This document shows, piece after piece, positions 19,259 to 29,780 of a stretch of 64,000 nt of DNA. Source of the stretch: Mycobacteroides abscessus ATCC 19977 (lineage in GTDB: Bacteria; Actinomycetota; Actinomycetes; Mycobacteriales; Mycobacteriaceae). The stretch is from NCBI RefSeq assembly GCF_000069185.1, contig NC_010397.1, positions 1,364,001 through 1,428,000 on the forward strand, written 5' to 3'. The position numbers were made by a program, and so were the translations under genes. The notes beneath the pieces were generated by a model, which did no database searches, was not told the DNA's origin, and worked only from the letters and a program-made list of their open reading frames with translations. The stretch's first letter is position 1. Every line of letters starts with the position of its first letter.

Positions 19259-20539
19259 ATGGCACAACCTCATGGCCTCGATGACGCGGCCACGGAATTA
19301 CCGCTACCGGCGCGGCCGCAATTCGCCTACCCTCCGCTGGAACGCGGTATGGAGCTACCGCCGGGAGTGAACGGTTGGGCGCGCCCCGAGTTCCGCGGAG
19401 TAGTGCGCGTCTTCGCGTTCGCCTTCACCCGTTATCGCGTGGGTGGGGGCGCCGCGTGCGTGTACGTGGATGGTGAGCCCGTGCTCGACCTGTGGGCTGG
19501 GGTGGCGCAGAAGGGTGAGGAGTGGACTCGTGATACCGCTCCGGTGATCTTCTCGGCGTCCAAGGGAGTGACCGCGACGATCATTCACCGTCTGGTGGAT
19601 CGTGGACTGTTGGACTACCGCGCGCCGGTGGCGCGGTACTGGCCGGAGTTTGCCGCCAACGGCAAGGAAGCGATCACGGTCGATGGGATTCTCTCGCACA
19701 CCGCGGGTCTGTCGCGGCTTACCGGCATTGCGCACAACTACGAGGAGATGTTCGATCCGGATCTGATGGCCGATCGCCTGGCCGCGGCTCCGGTCGATAG
19801 ATATTTCGGCAAGCCGGCCTACCACGCTCTGTCTATTGGCTGGCTGATGGGACGGCTGGCCAAAGCCGTCACCGGTAGGGATTTGGAGGAGCTGTACCGC
19901 AGCGAGCTGGCCGAGCCGCTGGGTGTCGACGGCATCTACATGGGACGCCCGCCGGCCGGTGCTCCGTCGCAATCTGCTGCGCTCACACCGTATTTGGACC
20001 GGGTCGCACGGTCTGGCTTCATCCGTCGCGCTGCCCCTTCCGTGATGGGTGTGCTCGACAAGATGCCCGGCGCCAAGGGCGCCGCGTCGACGCTGTACCA
20101 GCCGGGCGCGGAAATGCTGCTCGCTGACGACGGGCACGCCAGCGCCGCGGTGATGGACCTGCGGTGTGGTGCGGGCAGCGCATGTTGCACCGCGCCGGCG
20201 CTGGCCAAGCTGTACGCTGCGCTGGCCGGCGATGGCAGCGTGGATGGTGTGCGTCTACTGTCGCCGGACATCACCCGCGGACTGGGGCGCAAGAACAGCT
20301 ATCGGATCGACCACACGCTCGGGCTTCCGATGGGTTGGCACCGTGGGTATCACTCGCTGACGGCCCCCGTGATCGGTGGCGGCTTCGGCCATATCGGTGC
20401 CGGCGGATCCTTCGGGTGGGCCGACCAGAAACGCAAAATCTCGGTGGCCATTGTGCACAACCGGCTTCCCCGCACGATGGTGTTCGATCAAACCGTCATC
20501 GGTACCTTCCTGCCGTCAATCATTCGCGCCGCGCGGTAA
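19259..20539 (+). CDS. serine hydrolase of the beta-lactamase/EstB family (tandem copy 2)
   Basis: The 426-aa protein is a paralogue of the preceding gene, with SASK (FSASKGVTA), KPAYHALSIGWL and FGHIGAGGSFGWADQKRK conserved. The two are clearly diverged in the middle, so the duplication is old. The ATG at 19259 follows a perfect palindrome. It is probably a cytosolic esterase or peptidase; the substrate is unknown. Two stem-loops lie at its end, where it converges with an SDR gene. Confidence 0.85.
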   Translation: MAQPHGLDDAATELPLPARPQFAYPPLERGMELPPGVNGWARPEFRGVVRVFAFAFTRYRVGGGAACVYVDGEPVLDLWAGVAQKGEEWTRDTAPVIFSASKGVTATIIHRLVDRGLLDYRAPVARYWPEFAANGKEAITVDGILSHTAGLSRLTGIAHNYEEMFDPDLMADRLAAAPVDRYFGKPAYHALSIGWLMGRLAKAVTGRDLEELYRSELAEPLGVDGIYMGRPPAGAPSQSAALTPYLDRVARSGFIRRAAPSVMGVLDKMPGAKGAASTLYQPGAEMLLADDGHASAAVMDLRCGAGSACCTAPALAKLYAALAGDGSVDGVRLLSPDITRGLGRKNSYRIDHTLGLPMGWHRGYHSLTAPVIGGGFGHIGAGGSFGWADQKRKISVAIVHNRLPRTMVFDQTVIGTFLPSIIRAAR

Positions 20540-20547
20540 CGCGGCGC
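20526..20547 (+). terminator. GC-rich stem-loop over the stop codon
   Basis: GCGCCGCG and CGCGGCGC form a perfect 8-bp stem with loop CGGTAA that contains the stop codon of the second serine hydrolase. No U-tract follows. Confidence 0.5.
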
Positions 20548-20555
20548 AAATGATC

Positions 20556-20580
20556 GGCCCGGGTTACTTCTTACCCGGCC
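20556..20580. terminator. bidirectional stem-loop between convergent genes
   Basis: GGCC-C-GGGT pairs with ACCC-GGCC around the 8-nt loop TACTTCTT, with one bulged C. It lies between the rightward hydrolase and the leftward SDR gene and overlaps the SDR stop codon, so it could end both transcripts. Confidence 0.5.
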
Positions 20581-21400
20581 GGGGCAGGATGAAGCGGGTC
20601 ACCACGGAGAAGATGTCCTGGTAACGGGCACCGGTGAGCCGGACGATGACGTCCAGGATCTTGGCGTCCGGGCCGACCAGTACCCGCGGCTTCTTCTTGC
20701 GTACGGCGGTCAGGATGATGCGGGCAGCGGCCTCCGGGCTGGTGTTCGCCAGGTACTTGTCGAACATCGCGGCCATCGCCTGCTGGTCGTAGCCCTCGGC
20801 CGTGGTGGAGTTGCGCGCGATGGCGGTCTTGATGCCGCCGGGGTGCACGCAGGTGACGGCGACGGGCTTCTTGCCGATGATCATTTCTTGGCGCAGTGAC
20901 TCGGTGAAGCCGCGCACCGCGAACTTGGCCGAGTTGTAAGCACTTTGGCCGGGCATGGACAGCACGCCGAACAGGCTGGAGACGTTGACGACGTGGCCGT
21001 CGCCGGAGGCGATCAGGTGTGGCAGGAAGGCCTTGGTGCCGTTGACGACGCCCCAGAAGTCGACATCGATGATGCGCTCGATGTCCTTGAACTGGCTTTC
21101 CTCTACCTCGCCCTGGTATGCGATGCCGGCGTTGTTGTAGATCTGGTTGACCTTGCCGAAGTGGTCCTTGATGGCGTCGGCGTAGAGCAGGAAGGCTTCG
21201 CGCTCCGCGACATTGAGACGATCCGCACGGACCTCGGCGCCGAGCGCCTTGACCTGGCGTTCGGTTTCGGCCAAGCCCTCGTTGTCGATATCGCTGATGG
21301 CGATCTTGGCGCCCGATCGTGCCAGCTCGACGGCCAGTGCGCGTCCGATACCCGAACCCGCGCCGGTCACCACGGCCACCTTGCCGCTGAAGCCTTCCAT
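20564..21400 (-). CDS. short-chain dehydrogenase (SDR), tandem copy A (Rv1245c type)
   Basis: The 278-aa enzyme has TGAGSGIGRA for NAD(P), IYNNAGIA, and catalytic residues in SSLFGVLSMPGQSAYNSAKF. The C-terminal PRVLVGPDAKILDVIVRL is typical of Rv1245c-like SDRs. AAGGAGA precedes the ATG. The adjacent gene (21446-22276) is a close paralogue with long stretches of identical DNA, pointing to recent gene conversion. The substrate is unknown; a hydrophobic C-terminus may place it near the membrane. Confidence 0.88.
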   Translation of the reverse strand: MEGFSGKVAVVTGAGSGIGRALAVELARSGAKIAISDIDNEGLAETERQVKALGAEVRADRLNVAEREAFLLYADAIKDHFGKVNQIYNNAGIAYQGEVEESQFKDIERIIDVDFWGVVNGTKAFLPHLIASGDGHVVNVSSLFGVLSMPGQSAYNSAKFAVRGFTESLRQEMIIGKKPVAVTCVHPGGIKTAIARNSTTAEGYDQQAMAAMFDKYLANTSPEAAARIILTAVRKKKPRVLVGPDAKILDVIVRLTGARYQDIFSVVTRFILPRPGKK

Positions 21401-21445
21401 AAGTGTCTCCTTGTTAGACGACTGTCAAATAGTCAGAGTAATGGG

Positions 21446-22276
21446 TCAATGGGAACGTTTGGGCATCAGGAACCGCTCGCCGAGTACGAACAGATCCTGG
21501 TAGCGCGCACCGGTCAGCCGGACCAGAATGTCGATTGCTTTCGCGTCCGGCCCCACAAGCACGCGGGGCTTCTTCTTGCGTACGGCGGTCAGAATGATTC
21601 GCGCCGCGGCCTGCGGTCTGGTTCTGGCGAGCATGTCGAACAACTTCGTGAATTCAGCATGGTCGTAGCCTTCGGCGACCGTGGCGTTGCGGGCCACGTT
21701 GGTCTTGATGCCGCCGGGGTGCACGCAGGTGACGGCGACGGGCTTCTTGCCGATGATCATTTCTTGGCGCAGTGACTCGGTGAAGCCGCGCACCGCGAAT
21801 TTCGCTGCGTTGTAGGAGCTTTGGCCCGGGCATGCCATGACTCCGAAGATCGAGGAGACGTTGACGACGTGGCCGTCGCCGGAGGCGATCAGGTGTGGCA
21901 GGAAGGCCTTGGTGCCGTTGACGACGCCCCAGAAGTCGACATCGATGATGCGCTCGATGTCCTTGAACTCGCTGGCTTCCAGTTCGCCATGGAAGTCGAT
22001 GCCGGCGTTGTTGTAGATCTGGTTGACCGTGCCGAAGTGCTCCTTGATGGCGTCGGCGTAGAGCAGAAAGGCTTCGCGCTCCGCGACGTTGAGGCGATCG
22101 GATCGGACATCACCGCCAAGGCTCTTGATCTGGCGTTCGGTTTCGGCCAAGCCCTCGTTGTCGATATCGCTGATGGCGATCTTGGCGCCCGATCGTGCCA
22201 GCTCGACGGCCAGTGCGCGTCCGATGCCCGAACCGGCACCGGTCACCACGGCGACTTTGCCGCTGAAGCCCTCCAT
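21446..22276 (-). CDS. short-chain dehydrogenase (SDR), tandem copy B (Rv1245c type)
   Basis: This 276-aa paralogue of the downstream gene shares its first 49 residues exactly. It keeps TGAGSGIGRA, IYNNAGID and the active-site region SSIFGVMACPGQSSYNAAKF. Substitutions cluster around the substrate loop (residues about 94-103) and residues 205-225, so substrate range may differ. GAGGAG precedes the ATG. An inverted repeat GTCAG-G-CTGAC at 22300-22310 may be an operator. The 45-nt gap to copy A allows co-transcription. Confidence 0.88.
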   Translation of the reverse strand: MEGFSGKVAVVTGAGSGIGRALAVELARSGAKIAISDIDNEGLAETERQIKSLGGDVRSDRLNVAEREAFLLYADAIKEHFGTVNQIYNNAGIDFHGELEASEFKDIERIIDVDFWGVVNGTKAFLPHLIASGDGHVVNVSSIFGVMACPGQSSYNAAKFAVRGFTESLRQEMIIGKKPVAVTCVHPGGIKTNVARNATVAEGYDHAEFTKLFDMLARTRPQAAARIILTAVRKKKPRVLVGPDAKAIDILVRLTGARYQDLFVLGERFLMPKRSH

Positions 22277-22299
22277 GGGTACTCCTCAAGATTTACGTT

Positions 22300-22314
22300 G
22301 TCAGGCTGACGTCA
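22300..22314 (-). promoter_or_regulatory. inverted repeats upstream of the SDR pair
   Basis: GTCAG-G-CTGAC (22300-22310) overlaps the palindrome TGACGTCA (22307-22314), about 24-38 nt before the start of SDR copy B. The leader of copy A contains a weaker relative, GACT-n7-AGTC (21420-21434). These may be sites for one repressor. Confidence 0.35.
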
Positions 22315-22371
22315 ATCAGTGAGGGTAATGGATGGCCGTACGGCATGATCATGGCGGCGGGCGAGTGACCG

Positions 22372-23013
22372 TCAGGTCTTGAGGCCCACACAGATCCAGT
22401 CGACGGAAACCAGCGGTGGTGTAACGGGTCGCGCCACCGGGCGGTGCACGACCACCTCAAAGCCCGCACCTGCGAACAACCGTTCCATCTCGGTGGCCGT
22501 CGGGAAATGCGCCGGGCCACGTTCGCCGGTGCGGTTGCGTGCCCAGCGCCGCTCCCTGGGGCAGATCGTGGCGACCGAGGCCATCCCGCCGGGGACCAGC
22601 ACGCGGTAGAACTCTGCCAGCGCGGCAGGCTGGTCGAAGAAATGGAAGGCCGACGTCGTCACTACGGCGTCGAGGCTGGAATCCGCGAAGGGGAGCTGCT
22701 CGGCGGGCGCCTTGCGCCACTGCACCTGAGCGCACCGCGCCCTGGCCTTGGCGAGCATGCCGTCGGACATATCAACGCCGAAGACGGTTGCCTGGTGCAA
22801 CTCTGCCCGAATGCGCGATGCCAATATTCCAGTGCCGCAAGCGATATCGGCAACACGCCGGGCGTCGTGCTCGCATAGCTGCGCTATGGTGTCTGTCTGG
22901 GCAGGGCTGTAGATATGGCGCTGCACGAGTGGGAAGTTGTAGACCCTGGACATCAGGGTCCAGTACCGCGTGACCAACTCGTTGAGCGAACGCCGCTGGG
23001 CGATGGCAGGCAT
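22372..23013 (-). CDS. class I SAM-dependent methyltransferase
   Basis: The 213-aa protein has motif I VADIACGTGILA, the acidic residue after strand 2 (VFGVDMSDGML), LPFADSSLDAVVTT and the post-motif segment FYRVLVPGGM, the Methyltransf_11 pattern. It transfers methyl from SAM to an unknown small-molecule substrate. It is probably cytosolic. It lies between the SDR pair and a PucR-type regulator without overlap to either. Confidence 0.85.
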   Translation of the reverse strand: MPAIAQRRSLNELVTRYWTLMSRVYNFPLVQRHIYSPAQTDTIAQLCEHDARRVADIACGTGILASRIRAELHQATVFGVDMSDGMLAKARARCAQVQWRKAPAEQLPFADSSLDAVVTTSAFHFFDQPAALAEFYRVLVPGGMASVATICPRERRWARNRTGERGPAHFPTATEMERLFAGAGFEVVVHRPVARPVTPPLVSVDWICVGLKT

Positions 23014-23254
23014 CTGTGAAATCTAGGAGCGGCGGCGGCGCCGGGTCCGCGACTTGTGCCGACCTTGGTGAAAGACACGAGGCGCGCGGCCGGAAGCTAT
23101 GACCGGTCCCAATAACCCGCGCGTCCCGGAAGGAACCTTCGAGCAAACCTCCGAACTCACCGGGGAGGCGGTAGGGTGCGCAATGGTCTCATGGATGTGA
23201 TCCGTGGGGGGTCGGATATTCCACGCTGCGGTGGGAGAAGGTTGGAGTCCGCTG

Positions 23255-24409
23255 ATGACGGCGTCACTCAGTGATCGGTTCATGCGCCGGCTGCCGGAGA
23301 CGGCGCGTCGCGCGGTGGACTGTTTCGCTGCCGAGGTGCCGTACTACGGGATGCTGCCGCGTGAGGTTCTCGACGGCGAGATAACCGAGTTCACCAAGCA
23401 GCATTTCCGGATATTCGCCCGGGTCATGCTGGAGTCGCGTGCGCCCACCGACGACGAGTTCGCGGTATCGATCCTGGCCGCGTCCCGCCGGGCGCAGGAA
23501 GATATCCCGCTGCCTGCGGTGCTGGCCGTCTACAACGTCGCAGCGCGGGTGGGCATCGAGACCCTCCGGGAACTGGCAACTCCCGACGAGGTGGACGAGG
23601 TATTGGCTGTGAGCGTGCAGCTCCAGCGCTATCTGCAATTGATGCTGCCCGCCGTCACCGCCGCGTATCTCGAAGAGCGTCAGGGCGTTTATGGTGCGGC
23701 GGCAGATGCCCGCCGTGACCTCTTCGAGGCGTTGGTCAAGGGAATGCCGTGGGAGGAGGCGGCCGAACGGGCGAGCGTCACGCTGGCGCTGTCGTATCAC
23801 GTGCTGTTCCTGTACATGCCCGAACCCGCGACCAACACCGTGGTGGCGCGGCGGCGCGCACACCGCGTGCAGGACATCGTCGACGAGTATGCGCGCGAGC
23901 CCGTGCTGGCCGCGCTGGATGGTCGCGGCGGCACCATCTTGCTGCCCGCGGTGGGCAAGGTGGAATCACTGCTGCCGTTGTTCTCGGAAGTGGCCGGGGG
24001 GCCGGTCACGATCGGGCTGTCCGAGGCGGCCGATCCCGCGGAGATCGCCGCCGCTGCCGATGAGGCGCGCGAATTGGCCTTGCTCGCACTGCGACTCGGC
24101 CGGGCGCCGGGGGCGTATCGACTCTCCGATTTACTGTTGGAGTACCAGATCACCCGGCCGGGCAGGGCACGCGACCTGCTGGCCGCGACCGTTCAGCCGC
24201 TCGCCGCGCACCCACACCTGCAGCAGGCGCTCAGCGCCTACCTGCAGCACGAGCACGGCCGGCAGCTGGCCGCCAAATCACTACATGTGCATCCCAACAC
24301 CCTCGACTACAGGTTGCGCCGGGTTGCCGAGCTGACCGGATTGGATCCGGCGCAACCGTCCGCGGCGCGGACGCTCGCCGCGGCGCTCTTGGCGGTCAAG
24401 GCACGCTGA
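23255..24409 (+). CDS. PucR-type transcriptional regulator
   Basis: The 384-aa protein has an N-terminal sensory region, a central GGDEF-like/CdaR-like region and a C-terminal PucR helix-turn-helix (LAAKSLHVHPNTLDYRLRRV). Related proteins activate purine or other catabolic genes and are common in mycobacteria. I set the start at ATG 23255 with GGAG upstream; a GTG at 23204 would add 17 residues. It converges with a lipase gene across only 3 nt. Confidence 0.85.
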   Translation: MTASLSDRFMRRLPETARRAVDCFAAEVPYYGMLPREVLDGEITEFTKQHFRIFARVMLESRAPTDDEFAVSILAASRRAQEDIPLPAVLAVYNVAARVGIETLRELATPDEVDEVLAVSVQLQRYLQLMLPAVTAAYLEERQGVYGAAADARRDLFEALVKGMPWEEAAERASVTLALSYHVLFLYMPEPATNTVVARRRAHRVQDIVDEYAREPVLAALDGRGGTILLPAVGKVESLLPLFSEVAGGPVTIGLSEAADPAEIAAAADEARELALLALRLGRAPGAYRLSDLLLEYQITRPGRARDLLAATVQPLAAHPHLQQALSAYLQHEHGRQLAAKSLHVHPNTLDYRLRRVAELTGLDPAQPSAARTLAAALLAVKAR

Positions 24410-24412
24410 GAA

Positions 24413-25732
24413 TCAGAGCTTCCCGCTGAGCAGCTGGATGATCCCCCGCTGCCAGCGCATGAACATCCGGATGGCCCGCAGGGTCAATGAGGTGGAGAAC
24501 ACCGTCTGGACATCCGATCTCGCGGGTAATGCCTTGCCGGTCAGCCGTTCATCCAGCCAGGCGAGGGCGTCCGAGCCGCCGGCCAGAGCCAACACGATGT
24601 GCTCGGACGCGCGATCGCGTCGATACGTGACATGAGCGCCTCCGGCGATGTAATCCTCGGCGAGCTGATCGGTGTACTGAATCGGCAGCAGCAGGTCGTG
24701 TATCGGGTGATACAGATACACCGGTGCGGTCGGCGTCCGTTGCCCCAACGTCATCTCATCGGTGAGTGCGGTGATCTCCGGCCCATCCATGACTTCTTCG
24801 AGGGGGCGGTCCAGGATCTTGTTGAAGTCCAGGAATGGCCAGCGCAGCACCGTCTCCAGGAGCGTCATGCGCTCGGACTTCTCGACGATTCGGCGTCCCC
24901 TGCGGTTGAGGTGGCGCTCCAGGAACTCGCGGGCCGGCGGATGAGCACGCATCATCGCCGCGAGCACCGGGATGATCAGGCCTGAGGCGGGCCGGGCGCA
25001 GTGGTAGTGCACGAGCGGGCCGGGTTGTGCGGCGGGCGCCCCGATCAGCGCGCCCACCATGTTCAGCTCCGGGGCGTATTCACCCGCCAGCTCCGCCGCC
25101 CAAGCTGTCGCGGTGCCGCCACCGGAGTATCCCCACACTGCGACGGGGGTTTGCCAGCTCAGCTGCGGGATGCCGTCGTCGCCGGACGCCGCGATGGTGG
25201 CGCGCAGGCCGTCGAGCACGTGGTACCCGGGCTGGCGGGCCACCATCCAAAGCCCGTGCGGTCCCTCGTGGTCGCTGATGGTGACCACCCATCCTTTGGT
25301 GAGTGCGGCCACCACCAGCAGGAATTCGTTCTGAGACTGGGTCAGGCCAAAGGATCCCTGCTGCAGGTAATACGACGGGAACCGTTTGGGCGTGACGGCG
25401 TCGATGGCGCTCTGGAAGGCCAGTAGCGGCGAGTCCGCCGTCGCACGCTGCGGTACGACCACCGTGGTGACCGTGGTTTCCGGATTGCCATGCAAGTCGG
25501 TGCTGCGATAGAGGACCTGCCAGGCATGCAGCTTCAGCGGAATGAGGCCGAAGAGCCCGAGCCGCACTCGGCGGCGTCGCAGCGGTGTCCCCGGTGCGGT
25601 GCCTTCCCATCCCTGCGGCGCCGGGCCGAAGAAGGGGTCGTAGGCAGCCGACAACGGCTTGTCGACCTGCAGCGGCCATTCGTCGATCGAGGGCGTTGCC
25701 GGAGCAGGCCTGGGCGCGGTACCGGCCGTCAT
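24413..25732 (-). CDS. LIP-family secretory-type lipase
   Basis: The 439-aa alpha/beta-hydrolase matches the LIP family (PF03583 type). It has the nucleophile elbow GYSGGG (VAVWGYSGGGTA), the Asp region HPIHDLLLPIQY and a late His (RASEHIVLALAGG). Family members hydrolyse triacylglycerols or related esters. The start chosen at ATG 25732 lacks an evident signal peptide, and an upstream extension to 25825 does not add one. It follows kgd in the same direction after 157 nt. Confidence 0.82.
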   Translation of the reverse strand: MTAGTAPRPAPATPSIDEWPLQVDKPLSAAYDPFFGPAPQGWEGTAPGTPLRRRRVRLGLFGLIPLKLHAWQVLYRSTDLHGNPETTVTTVVVPQRATADSPLLAFQSAIDAVTPKRFPSYYLQQGSFGLTQSQNEFLLVVAALTKGWVVTISDHEGPHGLWMVARQPGYHVLDGLRATIAASGDDGIPQLSWQTPVAVWGYSGGGTATAWAAELAGEYAPELNMVGALIGAPAAQPGPLVHYHCARPASGLIIPVLAAMMRAHPPAREFLERHLNRRGRRIVEKSERMTLLETVLRWPFLDFNKILDRPLEEVMDGPEITALTDEMTLGQRTPTAPVYLYHPIHDLLLPIQYTDQLAEDYIAGGAHVTYRRDRASEHIVLALAGGSDALAWLDERLTGKALPARSDVQTVFSTSLTLRAIRMFMRWQRGIIQLLSGKL

Positions 25733-25889
25733 CGAGCCTGTTGTCCTTGCACTGGCGGTCCTATCCGGTCGTGAGCACAGTTCACTACCTTGCGCAGCGT
25801 ATTGACCGGTTGCGGCGCATGACAACGCAATGACCGCAGATCATGTTCACTCACCAAACGGCCGACGGCACCTTGTGACCGCTCACTTC

Positions 25890-28800
25890 CTACCCGGAGG
25901 TGGGAGCAAAGGCCTCGTCGATGATCTCCTGCTGCTCGACGGCGTGCACCTTCGAGGAACCGGACGACGGCGCCGACATGGCCCGCCGGGAGATCTTGGT
26001 GAGGCCGGTCAGGCGCGGCACCACCTCGGGCAGGTTCAGTCCGAAGGTCGGCCACGCGCCCTGGTTGGCGGGCTCTTCCTGTACCCAGATGTATTGCGCA
26101 TCATCCGGGTACCGGCTGAGGGTCTCCTCGAGTCGGTAGCGCGGAATCGGGTACAGCTGCTCGATCCGCACGATCGCGACATCGTCGCGCTTGTCGGAGT
26201 TCTTGCGCGCCAAGAGGTCGTAGTACAGCTTGCCGCTGGTCAGCAGGATCCTCTTGACCTTGCTGCGGTCGCCCACACCGTCCTCGTAGGTGGGCTCCTC
26301 GAGCACTGAACGGAACTTGCGGTCGGTGAAGTCCTTGATGTCACTGACCGCAGCCTTGTTGCGCAGCATGGACTTTGGCGTGAACACCACCATTGGCCGG
26401 GTGATGCCGTCCAGGGCATGCCGACGCAATAGGTGGAAGTAGTTGGCGGGCGTCGACGGCATGGCCACCGTCATCGAGCCTTCGGCGCACAGCTGCAGGA
26501 ACCGCTCGATGCGGCCCGAGGTGTGGTCGGGACCCTGCCCCTCATGGCCGTGGGGGAGTAGCAATACCACCTCGGAGAGCTGGCCCCACTTGGCCTCACC
26601 GGAGGAGATGAACTCGTCGATGATCGACTGTGCGCCGTTGACGAAGTCGCCGAACTGAGCCTCCCACAACACCATTGCGTCGGGATTGCCGACGGAATAG
26701 CCGTACTCGAAGCCCAGCGCCGCGTATTCGGAGAGCGCCGAGTCGTGCACCACGAGACGACCGCCCGTCGGGTTGCCCTCGGCGTCCACACCCACCAGCT
26801 GCAGCGGGCTGAACTCGGTGCCGTTGTGCCGGTCGATGATCACCGCGTGACGTTGGGTAAAGGTGCCGCGCTTGGAGTCCTGGCCGGACAACCGCACCAC
26901 CTTGCCCTCGGCGACCAGGGTGCCGAACGCCAGCAGCTCGCCGAAGGCCCAGTCGACCTTGCCCTCGTAAGCCATCTCGCGGCGCTTATCGAGTACCGGC
27001 TTGACGCGCGGATGCACGCTGAAGTCCTCGGGAACCGACAGGAAGGCGTCACCGATGCGCTGCAGCAGCGCCTTGTCGACGGCGGTGACCAACTTCTGCG
27101 GCAGCTGCTGGTCTTCCTCGACCGATTCGCTGGGACGCTGTTGATACTTTTCCAGGTCGCGTACCTCGTTGAAGACCCGTTCCAGTTGGCCCTGGTAGTC
27201 GCGCAGGGCGTCCTCGGCTTCCTTCATCGAGATATCGCCGCGGCCGATCAGGGCTTCGGTGTAGGTCTTGCGCACACCGCGCTTGGTGTCGATCACCTCG
27301 TACATCTGCGGGTTGGTCATCGAGGGGTCGTCGCCCTCGTTGTGGCCGCGCCGGCGGTAGCAGACCAGGTCGATGACGACGTCTTTGTTGAATTTCTGGC
27401 GGAAGTCCACGGCCAGACGTGACACCCAGACGCATGCCTCGGGATCGTCGCCGTTGACGTGGAAGATCGGCGCACCAATCATTTTCGCGATATCGGTGCA
27501 GTACTCGGTGGAGCGCGAGTGCTCCGGCGCGGTGGTGAAACCGATCTGGTTGTTAACCACGATGTGAATAGTGCCGCCGGTGCGGTAGCCGGGCAGGTTG
27601 GCCAGGTTCAGGGTCTCGGCCACCACACCCTGTCCGGCGAACGCGGCGTCACCGTGCAGCATCAGCGGCACCACGGTGAAGCGGCCGCCGTCGGTGCCCA
27701 CGTCGAGAAGATCCTGCTTGGCGCGCACCAGGCCTTCCAGTACCGGGTCCACCGCCTCGAGGTGCGAGGGGTTGGCGGTCAGTGAGACTTCGATGTCGTT
27801 GTCGCCGAACATCTGGATATAGGTGCCGGATGCGCCCAGGTGATATTTGACGTCTCCGGAACCGTGGGCGAGCGCCGGGTTCAGGTTGCCCTCGAACTCG
27901 GTGAAGATCTGCGAGTACGGCTTGCCGACGATGTTCGCCAGCACGTTGAGCCGGCCCCGGTGCGGCATGCCGATGACCACCTCATCGAGGCCGTGTTCGG
28001 CGCTCTGGTCGATGACGGCGTCCATCATCGGGATGACGCCCTCGGCGCCTTCCAATGAGAAGCGCTTCTGCCCAACGTATTTAGTGGCCAGGAAGGTCTC
28101 GAAGGCCTCGGCCGCGTTGAGCTTGGACAGGATGTACTTCTGCTCGGCGACGGTCGGCTTGTCGTGCTTGGCCTCGATGCGTTCCTGCAGCCACTTCTGC
28201 TGCTCAGGCTCCAGGATGTGGGTGTACTCGACGCCGGCGTGGCGGCAGTACGCGTCGCGCAGTACCGAGAGCACGTCGCGCAGCTTCATGTACTCCTGGC
28301 CCTTGAATCCCGAGACCTTGAATTCGCGGTCCAGGTCCCACAGGGTCAGGCCGTGGCTGAGCACGTCCAGGTCGGGATGGCTACGGAAGCGGGTTTTGTC
28401 CAGGCGCAGCGGATCGGTGTCGGCCATGAGGTGGCCCCGATTGCGGTATGCCGCAATGAGTTCCAGCACGCGGGCGTTCTTGTCGACGATCGAGTCGGGG
28501 TTGTCGATGCGCCAGCGCACCGGCTCATAGGGGATGCCCAGCTCCCGGAAGATGTCGTCGAAGAAATCGTCGGAGAGTAGTAGCTGATGCACTGTCCGCA
28601 GGAAGTCGCCCGACTCGGCGCCCTGAATGATGCGGTGGTCGTAGGTGGACGTCAGCGTCATGTGCTTACCGATGCCCAGATCGGCAATGCGCTCTTCGCT
28701 GGCGCCCTGGAACTCGGCCGGGTACTCCAGCGCACCGGCACCGATGATCGCGCCCTGGCCGCGCATGAGCCGCGGCACCGAGTGCACGGTGCCGATGGTG

Positions 28801-29606
28801 CCCGGATTGGTCAGTGAGATGGTGACTCCGGAGAAGTCTTCGGCGGTCAGCTTGCCGTCGCGGGCGCGGCGCACGATGTCCTCGTAGGCGGCGATGAACT
28901 GGCCGAAACCCAATGCCTCGCAACCCTTGATGGCCGCAACGACCAGAGTGCGGTTGCCGTCCTTGCCGGGGAGATCGATGGCCAGACCCAGGTTTACGTG
29001 GGCGGGGGTGATGGCGACTGGTTTACCGTCCACTTCGGCGAAGTGGCGGTTCATATTCGGGAAATCCTTGATGGCCTGGACGATGGCGTAGCCCAGTAGG
29101 TGCGTGAAGGAGATCTTGCCGCCGCGAGTGCGCTTGAGGTGATTGTTGATGACGATGCGGTTGTCGATCATCAGCTTGGCGGGGATCGCCCGGACGCTGG
29201 TGGCGGTGGGGATCTCCAGCGAGGCAGACATGTTCTTGACCACGGCGGCGGCGGCACCGCGCAGCACCTGGGCCTCGTCGCCCTCGGCGGTGGGGATCGG
29301 AGGGGCGGCGGGCTTTGGCGCCGCTGGGGCCGTGCTCGGTGCGGACGCGGGCTTGACTGCCGGGGCGGGCGCGGGTGCCGCTGCCGGTGCCGGTGCCGGT
29401 GCGGGTGCCGCTGGCGTGGGTGCCGGTGCGGGGGCCGCGTGACCGTTGGCGCTGGCGGTCGCGGGCTCGGCCACCGACTCGGCTCCAAAGTCGCTCAGGA
29501 ACTCGTGCCAGCTCGAGTCGACCGAAGACGGATCTTCCTTGAATCGCCGGTACATCTCTTCGACCAGCCATTCGTTCTGCCCGAATTGTGGATTTGAACC
29601 GTTCAC
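25890..29606 (-). CDS. kgd: multifunctional 2-oxoglutarate decarboxylase/dehydrogenase E1-E2 (Kgd)
   Basis: Kgd is the thiamine-diphosphate enzyme of the mycobacterial TCA cycle. It works as 2-oxoglutarate decarboxylase, as the E1 of 2-oxoglutarate dehydrogenase and as a 2-hydroxy-3-oxoadipate synthase. The 1238-aa protein has a short E1-type N-terminus ([20 protein letters not shown]), a Pro/Ala linker (about 50-110), an E2-like acyltransferase domain with [12 protein letters not shown] near residue 320, and the E1 domain with [12 protein letters not shown] and [11 protein letters not shown] for ThDP. It starts with GTG. From knowledge of the family, the FHA protein GarA inhibits it. Length and order match Rv1248c. 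Confidence 0.96.
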   Translation of the reverse strand: MNGSNPQFGQNEWLVEEMYRRFKEDPSSVDSSWHEFLSDFGAESVAEPATASANGHAAPAPAPTPAAPAPAPAPAAAPAPAPAVKPASAPSTAPAAPKPAAPPIPTAEGDEAQVLRGAAAAVVKNMSASLEIPTATSVRAIPAKLMIDNRIVINNHLKRTRGGKISFTHLLGYAIVQAIKDFPNMNRHFAEVDGKPVAITPAHVNLGLAIDLPGKDGNRTLVVAAIKGCEALGFGQFIAAYEDIVRRARDGKLTAEDFSGVTISLTNPGTIGTVHSVPRLMRGQGAIIGAGALEYPAEFQGASEERIADLGIGKHMTLTSTYDHRIIQGAESGDFLRTVHQLLLSDDFFDDIFRELGIPYEPVRWRIDNPDSIVDKNARVLELIAAYRNRGHLMADTDPLRLDKTRFRSHPDLDVLSHGLTLWDLDREFKVSGFKGQEYMKLRDVLSVLRDAYCRHAGVEYTHILEPEQQKWLQERIEAKHDKPTVAEQKYILSKLNAAEAFETFLATKYVGQKRFSLEGAEGVIPMMDAVIDQSAEHGLDEVVIGMPHRGRLNVLANIVGKPYSQIFTEFEGNLNPALAHGSGDVKYHLGASGTYIQMFGDNDIEVSLTANPSHLEAVDPVLEGLVRAKQDLLDVGTDGGRFTVVPLMLHGDAAFAGQGVVAETLNLANLPGYRTGGTIHIVVNNQIGFTTAPEHSRSTEYCTDIAKMIGAPIFHVNGDDPEACVWVSRLAVDFRQKFNKDVVIDLVCYRRRGHNEGDDPSMTNPQMYEVIDTKRGVRKTYTEALIGRGDISMKEAEDALRDYQGQLERVFNEVRDLEKYQQRPSESVEEDQQLPQKLVTAVDKALLQRIGDAFLSVPEDFSVHPRVKPVLDKRREMAYEGKVDWAFGELLAFGTLVAEGKVVRLSGQDSKRGTFTQRHAVIIDRHNGTEFSPLQLVGVDAEGNPTGGRLVVHDSALSEYAALGFEYGYSVGNPDAMVLWEAQFGDFVNGAQSIIDEFISSGEAKWGQLSEVVLLLPHGHEGQGPDHTSGRIERFLQLCAEGSMTVAMPSTPANYFHLLRRHALDGITRPMVVFTPKSMLRNKAAVSDIKDFTDRKFRSVLEEPTYEDGVGDRSKVKRILLTSGKLYYDLLARKNSDKRDDVAIVRIEQLYPIPRYRLEETLSRYPDDAQYIWVQEEPANQGAWPTFGLNLPEVVPRLTGLTKISRRAMSAPSSGSSKVHAVEQQEIIDEAFAPTSG

Positions 29607-29780
29607 GGCAGTCTTCGCCTCGCTCCGTCTCGTTCGATATTCAGTCCGTTTAGCGACCGGTACCAGGCTAACGCGTCGCCATCGGGGGCGGCATGTCGCC
29701 GTTCCATGACAGGGGCGACATCATCGGCGCCACTGATGGCTCAGGGGTGGACTCCCGGTGAACGGCCACCCCTGTCCTGC

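Noticed and set aside
17875..20539. Tandem serine hydrolases as beta-lactamases conferring resistance
   Set aside because: They carry SxxK and Tyr motifs of the wider esterase/peptidase family, have no clear export signal, and lack features specific to class C lactamases.
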